Shown piece after piece: positions 8,868-16,237 of a stretch of DNA of 64,000 nt. Each line of letters begins with the position of its first letter. Position 1 is the first letter of the stretch. The translations under genes were made by a program, and so were the position numbers. The notes under the pieces are model-generated. The model saw only the letters and a list, made by a program, of their open reading frames with translations, was not told the origin of the DNA and did not search any database. The DNA is from Hydrogenophaga sp. RAC07 (GTDB lineage: Bacteria; Pseudomonadota; Gammaproteobacteria; Burkholderiales; Burkholderiaceae_C): assembly GCF_001713375.1 (NCBI RefSeq), contig NZ_CP016449.1, positions 3,720,001 through 3,784,000 of the forward strand, read 5' to 3'.

Positions 8868-10286
8868 GTGAAGTCCCCCCGCTTCTCGTTCCCGCAACTG
8901 CTGCTGGTCGCGTTCCTGCTGATCGGCTTGCTGCTGGGCGCGGCCGCCTTGCGCGCGCTGTTTTCGCTGGAAGCCTTGATGGCCCAGAGCCGCGACAGCG
9001 CGGCACAAGCCATTGCGCTGTCGACCGCGGCGCAGTCCCTGTCCGAGCGCAGCCTGACGATGGAGCGCGCCGCGCGCCAGTCGCTGGTGCTGCGCGACAA
9101 CCAGCTGCGCCAGCGCTTCACCGAAGCCGCCGGCAACGCACGCGACATTCTCAAACGGCTGGAAGACAACGAACTCCCGCCCGAGTTCTCCTTCAACTGG
9201 CTGCAGCAGCTGACCGTCATCACCGAGTTGCTGGAAGGCCCCCCCGAAACGGCGCTGGACCGCGAACGCGAAGTGGCGCGGGCCTTTCGTGAGATCGACG
9301 GCCACAGCGCCTCGATCGCGCAGAAGGTGCAGTCCATCATCGGCACGCGCAACGAGGCGCTGCAGGCGCGTTTCGAGACCAGCCGCCAGGAGCTCACGCA
9401 GCAGGTGCTGGGTTCGATCTTTGTGGCCGCGGTGATGGCGCTGGGTTTTGGGGTGTGGCTGGCGCGCCCGTTCCAGCGCATCGAAAAAGCCATCCAGGGC
9501 CTGGGCGAGAACCGGCTCGACGTGCCCATCGACATCGCTGGCCCGGCCGACGTGCGCCGTGTGAGCCAGCAGCTGGACTGGCTGCGCCTGCGCCTGACCG
9601 AACTCGACGCCGACAAGGCGCGCTTCCTGCGGCACATCTCGCACGAACTCAAGACGCCGCTGGCCTCGCTGCACGAAGGCGTGGCGGTGCTGGGCGACGG
9701 TGTGGCCGGCGCGCTCAACCCCAGCCAGGCCGAGGTGGTCAACATCCTGCAGCACAACACCCTGATGCTGCAGCACCAGATCGAGGCCTTGCTGCGCTTC
9801 AACGCCGCCGCCTTCGAGGCGCGTCAGCTCAAGCGCGAGAAGACCGACCTGATGGCCCTGCTGGAAGACCAGATCGATGCGCAGCGCCTGCAATGGCAGG
9901 CCCAGGGCCTCACCGTGCGGGCCGAAGGCGCGCCGGTGGTCCTGCCGATCGACCGCGAGAAGATTGCGTCCGCCGTGGGCAACCTGCTGTCCAACGCGAT
10001 CCGTTTTTCGCCGCACGGCGGCGTGATCCGCCTGGTGCTGCTGAACCTGCCGGGACGCGCCAGCCTGGACATCATCGACCAGGGGCCCGGTGTGGCCGAG
10101 GCCGACCGCGACCGCATCTTCGAGCCCTTCTACCGCGGTGAACGCCAGCCCCAGGGCGCGGTGCGCGGCACCGGCATCGGCCTGTCCATCGTGCACGAGT
10201 ACATTGTTGCCCACGGTGGCCGCATCGAGCTGCTGCCCCAGCGCCAGGGCGCCCATTTCCGTATCGAACTTCCCCATGCGAATTAG
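8868..10286 (+). CDS. glrK: Sensor histidine kinase, GlrK/QseE-like
   Basis: A 472-residue membrane kinase with a GTG start just after miaB. It has a TM segment at about 9-32, a helical periplasmic sensor region (about 33-180), a second TM (about 182-200), HAMP, then a HisKA box with the phospho-acceptor His259 (RHISHELKTPLASL). The HATPase has N-, G1- and G2-like boxes (VGNLLSNAIRFSP, IDQGPGVAEADRDRIFEPFYRG, GTGIGLSIVHEYI). It is followed by an overlapping lipoprotein gene and a sigma-54 response regulator, the same order as glrK-qseG-glrR in enterobacteria. It probably senses envelope state; the ligand is unknown. Confidence 0.85.
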   Translation: MKSPRFSFPQLLLVAFLLIGLLLGAAALRALFSLEALMAQSRDSAAQAIALSTAAQSLSERSLTMERAARQSLVLRDNQLRQRFTEAAGNARDILKRLEDNELPPEFSFNWLQQLTVITELLEGPPETALDREREVARAFREIDGHSASIAQKVQSIIGTRNEALQARFETSRQELTQQVLGSIFVAAVMALGFGVWLARPFQRIEKAIQGLGENRLDVPIDIAGPADVRRVSQQLDWLRLRLTELDADKARFLRHISHELKTPLASLHEGVAVLGDGVAGALNPSQAEVVNILQHNTLMLQHQIEALLRFNAAAFEARQLKREKTDLMALLEDQIDAQRLQWQAQGLTVRAEGAPVVLPIDREKIASAVGNLLSNAIRFSPHGGVIRLVLLNLPGRASLDIIDQGPGVAEADRDRIFEPFYRGERQPQGAVRGTGIGLSIVHEYIVAHGGRIELLPQRQGAHFRIELPHAN

Positions 10287-10914
10287 TCTTTCCGCCGCTG
10301 CGACGGCGCTCCTGGTGAGCGCCTGCGGCACCATGCCCACGCCGCCCACCGAGCCCACGGTGACCACCGTGATCACCACGCCCGCACCGGCCCCGGCGCC
10401 GCAGATCCTGGTGATCACGCCGGTGCAGGCACCCGCGGTCACGCCGCCCGAAGCCCTGAACACACAGGCGCCTCCACTGCCCGACGTGGTCACGGCCCTG
10501 CTCACCTACTCGGAGCGGGTTCGCCAGCTCAATCCGAGTGACCTCGCTGCCGAAATCGCGGTGCAGGGCGACCCCGGCAATGTGCCCTTGCGGCAGATGC
10601 AGCTCGCACTGGCGCTGATGCACAGCCCCCAGGCGGTGGACACGGCGCGCGCGCTGGCGCAGCTGCAGCGGGTGGTGGGCAGCTCCGCCCCCGAGGCCAC
10701 GCCCCTCAAACCCCTGGCACGCTTGCTGGGCTACCAGCTGATGGAGCAGCGCCGGCTCGAAGACGGCCTGGAGCGGCAGAGCCAGCAACTGCGCGAGAAC
10801 CAGCGTCGCATCGATCAGTTGAACGACCGGCTGGAGGCGATGCGTGCCATCGAACGCAGCCTGACCACCCGCCCGCCTGCGGCTCCCAACGGCAGCCGCA
10901 CCGCGCCGCCCTGA
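10276..10914 (+). CDS. qseG: QseG-like lipoprotein of the GlrKR system
   Basis: A 212-residue predicted lipoprotein. The signal peptide MRISLSAAATALLVSAC ends in a good lipobox (VSAC). A Thr/Pro/Ala-rich linker follows (about 20-65), then a mostly helical domain with repeated LAQLQR- and QLRENQRRIDQLNDRLEAM-type segments that look coiled-coil. Sequence similarity to enterobacterial QseG is weak by eye, so the name rests on position: it overlaps the kinase gene by 11 bp and precedes the response regulator. In E. coli, QseG binds the kinase GlrK (established) and tunes its activity. Confidence 0.7.
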   Translation: MRISLSAAATALLVSACGTMPTPPTEPTVTTVITTPAPAPAPQILVITPVQAPAVTPPEALNTQAPPLPDVVTALLTYSERVRQLNPSDLAAEIAVQGDPGNVPLRQMQLALALMHSPQAVDTARALAQLQRVVGSSAPEATPLKPLARLLGYQLMEQRRLEDGLERQSQQLRENQRRIDQLNDRLEAMRAIERSLTTRPPAAPNGSRTAPP

Positions 10915-10927
10915 ACACCTTGTCTCC

Positions 10928-12334
10928 ATGAACACCACTTCGCCACGCGCACGCCTGCTGGTCGTCGACGACGACGCCGACATGCTGCGCCTGCTGGCGA
11001 TGCGCCTGGGCTCGGCGGGTTACCAGATCACCTCGGTCGGCTCGGCCGAAGCGGCGCTCAGCCAGCTCGACATCGAACGTCCGCAGATGGTGCTTTCCGA
11101 CGTGCGCCTGCCGGGCAAGGACGGACTCGCCCTGTTCGACGAGATCCGCAAACGCCACCCTTCGCTCCCCGTGATCCTGCTCACCGCGCACGGCACCATT
11201 CCCGACGCGGTCGAAGCCACGGCGCGCGGCGTCTTCACCTACCTCACCAAACCCTACGACGCCAAGGAGCTGCTGGAGAAGATCGCCCAGGCCCTGGCCC
11301 TGGGTGCGCCGGCCAGCGACAACGCACGGGTGGACGAAGCCTGGCGCAGCGAGATCGTGAGCCGCTCCAACCGCATGGCCGACCTGCTGGCCGAGGCGCG
11401 CATGGTGGCGCAGAGTGATGCCAGCGTGCTGCTGCGCGGCGACTCGGGCACGGGCAAGGAAATGCTGGCACGCGCCATCCACAAAGCCAGTTCGCGCGCG
11501 AGCAAACCCTTCATTGCGGTGAACTGCGGCGCCATCCCCGAGGCACTGCTCGAATCCGAACTCTTCGGCCACATGAAGGGTGCGTTCACCGACGCGGTGG
11601 CCAACCACAAGGGCCTGTTCCAGGCGGCCGACGGCGGCACGCTGCTGCTCGACGAGATCGGTGACATGCCACCCGCCCTGCAGGTCAAGCTGCTGCGCGT
11701 GCTGCAGGAACGCGCGGTGCGCCCGCTGGGTTCGAGCCAGTCGCTTCCGGTGGATGTACGCATCATCTCGGCCACCCACCGCGACCTGGAAGAAGCCATG
11801 GCCACGGCGCAGTTCCGCGAAGACCTGTACTACCGGCTCAACGTGGTGACGCTCACCTTGCCCACGCTGGCCGAGCGCCGCGAAGACATCCCGCTGCTGG
11901 CCAACCATTTCCTGGCCAAGCTGGCGGCCAAGTACGGCAAGCGCAGCTCGGGCTTTGCGCCAGAGGCGCTCAAGGCGCTGACCATGTCCGCCTGGCCGGG
12001 CAATGTGCGCCAGCTCTACAACGTGGTCGAGCAGGTCTGCGCCCTGTCCACCACACCGCTGGTCTCGCTGGCGCTGGTGCAGCGCGCGTTGCGCACGCCC
12101 TCGGTGGAGGTGCTGAGCTTTGCCGACGCCAAGCAGCGTTTCGAGCGGGAGTACCTGGTGGGCCTGCTCAAGATGACCGACGGCAACGTGGCCGACGCGG
12201 CCCGACTGGCGCAGCGCAACCGCACCGAGTTCTACCGGCTGCTGCAGAAACACGCGCTCACCCCCGGCCTGTTCAAAAGCGACGCCACGCCGGGTTCTTC
12301 GGGTATTCCCGGAGACGCTGTCGCCGATGAGTGA
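10928..12334 (+). CDS. glrR: Sigma-54-dependent response regulator, GlrR-like
   Basis: A 468-residue NtrC-family activator. The receiver domain has acidic-pocket Asp14/15, phospho-acceptor Asp58 (VLSDVRLPGKDG), Thr86 and Lys108. The AAA+ domain has Walker A GDSGTGKE (171-178) and Walker B GGTLLLDEIGD (237-246), and the C-terminal Fis-type helix-turn-helix is GNVADAARLAQRNRTEFYRLLQKH. The sigma-54 contact loop, normally GAFTGA, reads GAFTDA at 218-223. The gene closes the kinase-lipoprotein-regulator operon. Two TGTC-N10-GACA sites, the form recognised by enterobacterial GlrR, lie at its 3' end and just downstream, before opgG. Confidence 0.88.
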   Translation: MNTTSPRARLLVVDDDADMLRLLAMRLGSAGYQITSVGSAEAALSQLDIERPQMVLSDVRLPGKDGLALFDEIRKRHPSLPVILLTAHGTIPDAVEATARGVFTYLTKPYDAKELLEKIAQALALGAPASDNARVDEAWRSEIVSRSNRMADLLAEARMVAQSDASVLLRGDSGTGKEMLARAIHKASSRASKPFIAVNCGAIPEALLESELFGHMKGAFTDAVANHKGLFQAADGGTLLLDEIGDMPPALQVKLLRVLQERAVRPLGSSQSLPVDVRIISATHRDLEEAMATAQFREDLYYRLNVVTLTLPTLAERREDIPLLANHFLAKLAAKYGKRSSGFAPEALKALTMSAWPGNVRQLYNVVEQVCALSTTPLVSLALVQRALRTPSVEVLSFADAKQRFEREYLVGLLKMTDGNVADAARLAQRNRTEFYRLLQKHALTPGLFKSDATPGSSGIPGDAVADE

Positions 12335-12336
12335 CA
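12319..12336. promoter_or_regulatory. Candidate GlrR-binding site 1 (TGTC-N10-GACA)
   Basis: TGTC at 12319-12322 and GACA at 12333-12336 are separated by exactly 10 nt and overlap the glrR stop codon. This is the half-site spacing described for E. coli GlrR enhancer sites (recalled). Its centre is about 197 bp upstream of the predicted opgG transcription start, a workable enhancer distance. Confidence 0.5.
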
Positions 12337-12354
12337 GCCTCACTCCCTTGATTT

Positions 12355-12372
12355 CATTGGATTTTTCCAATG
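12355..12372. repeat. Perfect hairpin between the two candidate GlrR sites
   Basis: The arms CATTGGA and TCCAATG (7 bp, perfect) enclose a TTTT loop. It is not followed by a T-tract, so it is not a standard terminator. It may be a protein site or a 3' stabilising hairpin of the glrR mRNA. Another inverted repeat, AGGCTCGC/GCGAGCCT with a 13-nt spacer, follows at 12418-12446. Confidence 0.45.
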
Positions 12373-12385
12373 CCGTGGCAAGCGC

Positions 12386-12403
12386 TGTCGCTGTTTGACG
12401 ACA
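12386..12403. promoter_or_regulatory. Candidate GlrR-binding site 2 (TGTC-N10-GACA)
   Basis: The arms TGTCG and CGACA form a perfect 5-bp dyad; in the GlrR format it reads TGTC (12386-12389), N10, GACA (12400-12403). It is spaced 67 bp from site 1 and centred about 130 bp upstream of the predicted opgG start. Two sites with the same rare format in an intergenic stretch next to glrR are unlikely to be chance, but this is inference. Confidence 0.55.
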
Positions 12404-12497
12404 AAAACAGGCGTTTGAGGCTCGCGTTGGCCCATCTTGCGAGCCTGTAAAAGAGGTTTTCACTCCAAGCCTTTGATTTGGCTGGGTTTTTTCAACC

Positions 12498-12512
12498 TGG
12501 CACAGGGTTTGC
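12498..12512 (+). promoter_or_regulatory. Sigma-54 (-24/-12) promoter upstream of opgG
   Basis: TGGCAC at 12498-12503 and TTGC at 12509-12512 match the sigma-54 consensus, with exactly 10 nt between the invariant GG (12499-12500) and GC (12511-12512). The predicted transcript start is near 12524, one base before the assigned opgG ATG at 12525. The mRNA would therefore be essentially leaderless unless translation starts further in. Confidence 0.7.
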
Positions 12513-12524
12513 CCTTAACAAGGC

Positions 12525-14096
12525 ATGACCCTCACGATCCGCCCGTTTTCAACCGCCCGGTGCACCCGCACCCTGGTGTTGCTGGGCGCCCTGTTTGCGG
12601 TGCTTTGCGGGGCGTCAGCCCAGGCCCAGCGCATGGACTGGGACGGTCTGACCCAACTGGCCCAAAGCCGCGCCGCCGGGACTTATCAAGCAAACAGCGA
12701 CAAGCTCCCTGCCGAGCTGGCCAGCATCACCTACGACCAGTTGCGCGACATCCGCTTCAAGCCCGAGCAGTCGCTCTGGCGCGCCGACGCCCTGCCGTTT
12801 GAAGCCCAGTTCTTCCACCTCGGCCTGTACCAGACCGAGCCGGTGCGCATCCACGAGCTCATGCCCGATGGCCGGGTGAACCACCTGCCTTACCGGGGTG
12901 CCGATTTCGATGTCGGCAAGAACACCTTCAACCCTGCGTCGTGGGGCGACCTGGGCCACGCCGGTTTCCGCCTGCACTACCCGCTCAACGGCCAGGCCTA
13001 CAAAGACGAGCTGGTGGTGTTCCAGGGCGCGAGCTACTTCCGCGCGCTCGGCGCCGGCCAGCAGTACGGCCTGTCGGCCCGCGGCCTCGCCATCGACACC
13101 GTGGGCGGCAGCGGCGAAGAATTTCCGCGCTTCACCGAGTTCTGGCTGCAGCGACCGGCCGCCGGCGCCACCGACGTCACCGTGTTCGCCCTGCTCGAAT
13201 CACCACGCGCCACCGGCGCCTACCGCTTCGTGATCCGCCCCGGCCAGCAGACCACCACCACGGTGAACGCCCGCATCTTCCTGCGCGCCGGTGCCGGCCC
13301 GGTGAACACGCTGGGGATCGCGCCGCTCACCAGCATGTTCCTCACCGGCGAGAACCAGCCCTCGGCCCGCGATTTCCGCCCCGAGGTGCACGATTCCGAC
13401 GGCCTGATGATGGTCACGGGCGAGGGCGAATGGCTGTGGCGCCCGCTGCAGCGCCCCACAAGCGTGACGGTCAGTTCGTTCACGATGCAGAACCCGCGCG
13501 GCTTCGGCCTGATGCAGCGCGACCGCAGCTTTGCCAGCTTTGAGGACGTGGAAGCGCGCTACGAGCGCCGCCCGAGCGCCTGGGTCAAGCCGCTGGGTGA
13601 CTGGGGCCCCGGCCGCGTGGAGCTGGTGCAGCTGTCCGCGCCCGACGAGACGCACGACAACATCGTGGCGTACTGGGTGCCTGCCGCACTGCCCGCACCG
13701 GGCCAGCCGCTGGAAGTGGCCTACGAACTCGCGTGGCAAGGTGACGCGCAGCAGCGCCCGCCGTCGAGCTGGGTCACCCAGAGTCGCCGTGGCTATGGCT
13801 ACACCCGGCTCAGCGCGGAAGAACAAGGCCGCCAGCCGCAGTACGTCCTTGACTTCACCGGCCCCGCGCTGGACGCGCTGCCCGCCGGCGCCACGGTCAA
13901 GGCCGTGGTGAGCGCCAATGCCAACGGCCGCGTGCTCCAGACCCTCGCCTACCCCAACCCCGCCACGCGCACCTGGCGCGTGACCTTGCGCGTCGAGCGC
14001 GTCGATGCCACTCAGCCCGTGGAATTGCGCGCCTTCCTCCAGCACAACAACGACACCGTGAGTGAAACATGGACACACCTGCTGTTACCCGAATGA
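12525..14096 (+). CDS. opgG: Periplasmic glucan biosynthesis protein OpgG (MdoG)
   Basis: A 523-residue periplasmic protein of the OpgG/OpgD family, needed for the beta-1,6 branching and release of osmoregulated periplasmic glucans. The signal peptide spans about 1-34 (three Arg in the n-region, cleavage near ASAQA). Family landmarks are YDQLRDIRFKPEQSLWR, FFHLGLYQTEPVRI, FQGASYFRALGAGQQYGLSARGLAIDT and EFPRFTEFWLQRP. The C-terminal Ig-like part follows. It overlaps opgH. It starts directly after a sigma-54 promoter and is preceded by two GlrR-type sites, so control by the upstream glrKR system is likely. Confidence 0.95.
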   Translation: MTLTIRPFSTARCTRTLVLLGALFAVLCGASAQAQRMDWDGLTQLAQSRAAGTYQANSDKLPAELASITYDQLRDIRFKPEQSLWRADALPFEAQFFHLGLYQTEPVRIHELMPDGRVNHLPYRGADFDVGKNTFNPASWGDLGHAGFRLHYPLNGQAYKDELVVFQGASYFRALGAGQQYGLSARGLAIDTVGGSGEEFPRFTEFWLQRPAAGATDVTVFALLESPRATGAYRFVIRPGQQTTTTVNARIFLRAGAGPVNTLGIAPLTSMFLTGENQPSARDFRPEVHDSDGLMMVTGEGEWLWRPLQRPTSVTVSSFTMQNPRGFGLMQRDRSFASFEDVEARYERRPSAWVKPLGDWGPGRVELVQLSAPDETHDNIVAYWVPAALPAPGQPLEVAYELAWQGDAQQRPPSSWVTQSRRGYGYTRLSAEEQGRQPQYVLDFTGPALDALPAGATVKAVVSANANGRVLQTLAYPNPATRTWRVTLRVERVDATQPVELRAFLQHNNDTVSETWTHLLLPE

Positions 14097-16075
14097 CCAC
14101 GTCCACCAATCCCACCCCGGCCTTGCGCAGCACCCTGCGTGAAGAGCGCCACCCCAACGCCGTGACCGCACCGCCGATCAACCGCGGCTCCATGGTGCCG
14201 CGGCCCTGGCGCGGATTCTGGAACAGCATCGGCACCGCGCTGCTGAGCGTGGCCGGCAAGGCCCTGCCGCCGTACGAAGCCGCAACACAAGCCGCCAGCC
14301 GCCCCGCCCCCGAAGCCTGGGAAACCGCGGCCAACCGCCGCCGCGCGGTGTTCGTGTTGCTCACTGTGTTGACCACGGGCCTGGCGGCCAGCCTGTTCGC
14401 CCGCGCCCAACCCGAACACGACAACGTGTGGCTGCAGTACGGCCAGCTCACGCTGTTCGTGGTGCTCTCGGCCTGGGTCGTGACCGGTTTCGTCACCGCG
14501 CTCATGGGCTTCTGGGTCTCGCTGCGCGGTGATGCACACACGCTGTCCGCCGCGGCGGTGCAACACCACCCCATGAACCCCGACGCGCGCACGGCGATCA
14601 TCATGCCGATCTGCAACGAGGACGTGGCCACCGTGTTCGCCGGCCTGCGCGCCACCTGCGAGTCGCTCGCGGCCACCGGTCACGCGCGCCAGTTCGATGT
14701 GTTCGTGCTCTCCGACAGTTACGACCCGGCCATCGCCGCAGCCGAAAAAGCCGCCTGGGAAAACCTGCGCGCCGCGCTGGCCGCCCAGCCCGAGCTGCCG
14801 CAGATCGAGGTGTATTACCGCCTGCGCACACGCCGCAGCCACCGCAAGGCCGGCAACGTGGCCGACTTCTGCCGCCGCTGGGGCAAGGACTACCGCTACA
14901 TGGTGGTGCTGGATGCCGACAGCGTCATGAGCGGCAGCTGCATCGTCTCCATGGTCAAGCTCATGGAAGCCCACCCCAAGGCCGGCATCGTGCAGACCGC
15001 CACGCAGGCCATCGGCCACGCCACGCTGCACGCCCGCGCGCAGCAGTTCGGTTCGCGCGTCACGGGTCGTTTGTTCACCCTGGGCATGCAGTTCTGGCAG
15101 CTCGGCGAGAGCCACTACTGGGGCCACAACGCCATCATCCGCGTCCAGCCCTTCATGGAGCACTGCGCGCTGGCCCCCATCAAAGGCACGGGCGGCATGT
15201 CCGGCGGCATCATGTCGCACGACTTCGTCGAAGCCGCGCTGATGCGCCGCGCCGGTTACCAGGTGTGGCTGGTGTCCGATCTCACCGGCAGCTACGAGCA
15301 GCAGCCACCGGACTTGCTCAGCGAACTGCAGCGCGACCGCCGCTGGTGCCAGGGCAACCTGCAGAACTCGCGCCTGATGGCCGAGCCCGGCATCCACCGT
15401 GTGCACCGCACCATGTTCGCCATCGGCGCCATGTCCTACATTTCCGCACCGCTGTGGCTGGCCTTCCTGACCATCGGCACCACGCTGTGGGTGGCCCATG
15501 CCGACACCTTCTCGATCGGGCACGCCGTGCCGCAAGAACTGCGCGGTCTGTGGGCCTGGACCTTGTCGATGCTGTTTCTGCCGCGCATCCTGGGCCTGGC
15601 CGCCGTCTTCATGAAGGGTGAACAAAGATCCTTCGGTGGCACCGGTGGCCTGCTGGGCAGCGCCGCGGTGGAAACCGTGATGGCGCTGCTGCAGGCCCCC
15701 ATCCGCATGCTGGCCCATTCGCTGTTCGTGCTGGTGGCCATCACCGGCCTGAAGCTGGACTGGAAATCCCCTCCACGCGAAGCGGCCGGTGTGACCTGGC
15801 GCGACGCCGCCGCCCGCCTGGCACCGATGAGCCTCATCATCGGCCTGCTGGGTCTGGCGGTCGCCGCGATCAACGCCGAAGCGCTGATCTGGCTGGCGCC
15901 GGTGGCCTTGCCACTGTTGTTGTCGGTGCCGCTGACGGTGGCCACCAGCCACGTGGACCTGGGTGTCTGGATGCGTTCACGCGGTGTGCTGCTGATCCCC
16001 GAGGAGTCCTGGTCGCCGGCCGTGCTGCGCCGCGCCTGGCGCCACGCGAGTCGTTTGACTTTGAAGGCTGCCTGA
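14069..16075 (+). CDS. opgH: Glucans biosynthesis glucosyltransferase OpgH (MdoH)
   Basis: A 668-residue inner-membrane GT2 glucosyltransferase that polymerises UDP-glucose into the beta-glucan backbone and passes it to the periplasm. The catalytic signatures are FVLSDSYDP, VVLDADSVMSG and the processivity motif DRRWCQGN (QxxRW type). Several TM segments flank the catalytic domain (about 93-115, 125-150, and five or more in the C-terminal 250 residues). The start at 14069 overlaps opgG by 28 bp. The ATG at 14093 (MTTSTNP) forms a 4-bp ATGA overlap and is an equally reasonable start, giving 660 residues. Confidence 0.95.
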   Translation: MDTPAVTRMTTSTNPTPALRSTLREERHPNAVTAPPINRGSMVPRPWRGFWNSIGTALLSVAGKALPPYEAATQAASRPAPEAWETAANRRRAVFVLLTVLTTGLAASLFARAQPEHDNVWLQYGQLTLFVVLSAWVVTGFVTALMGFWVSLRGDAHTLSAAAVQHHPMNPDARTAIIMPICNEDVATVFAGLRATCESLAATGHARQFDVFVLSDSYDPAIAAAEKAAWENLRAALAAQPELPQIEVYYRLRTRRSHRKAGNVADFCRRWGKDYRYMVVLDADSVMSGSCIVSMVKLMEAHPKAGIVQTATQAIGHATLHARAQQFGSRVTGRLFTLGMQFWQLGESHYWGHNAIIRVQPFMEHCALAPIKGTGGMSGGIMSHDFVEAALMRRAGYQVWLVSDLTGSYEQQPPDLLSELQRDRRWCQGNLQNSRLMAEPGIHRVHRTMFAIGAMSYISAPLWLAFLTIGTTLWVAHADTFSIGHAVPQELRGLWAWTLSMLFLPRILGLAAVFMKGEQRSFGGTGGLLGSAAVETVMALLQAPIRMLAHSLFVLVAITGLKLDWKSPPREAAGVTWRDAAARLAPMSLIIGLLGLAVAAINAEALIWLAPVALPLLLSVPLTVATSHVDLGVWMRSRGVLLIPEESWSPAVLRRAWRHASRLTLKAA

Positions 16076-16092
16076 GTCTGGTGTTTCAAATG

Positions 16093-16130
16093 AAAAGGCC
16101 CGACAGGTTTGTACCTGCCGGGCCTTTTTT
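16093..16130. terminator. Bidirectional terminator between opgH and ffh
   Basis: The stem AAAAGGCCCG-A-CAGGT / ACCTG-C-CGGGCCTTTT has a TTGT loop and one mismatch, and is followed by six T on the plus strand. The A-tract on the other side gives a shorter T-run on the minus strand. It sits between convergent opgH (ends 16075) and ffh (ends 16238). Confidence 0.88.
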
Positions 16131-16237
16131 GTTTGTGTTCGTGGAGGCTTTCTCCGGTGGGTCCGGTTCTCGGCGGCCTCGATCTGACGCATTCCAACGC
16201 TACTTCAGGCTCGTGAGGTGCAGGCAAGAAAACCGAT

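Noticed and set aside
6915..10505. Minus-strand open frame of 1196 codons opposite miaB and glrK
   Set aside because: It is antisense to two clearly conserved genes. Its composition (His/Gln/Arg/Ala-rich, no domain) is the usual shadow of high-GC third positions.
12418..12446. Inverted repeat AGGCTCGC/GCGAGCCT as a glrR terminator
   Set aside because: The 13-nt spacer and absence of a T-tract make it a poor rho-independent terminator; left as a dyad of unknown role.
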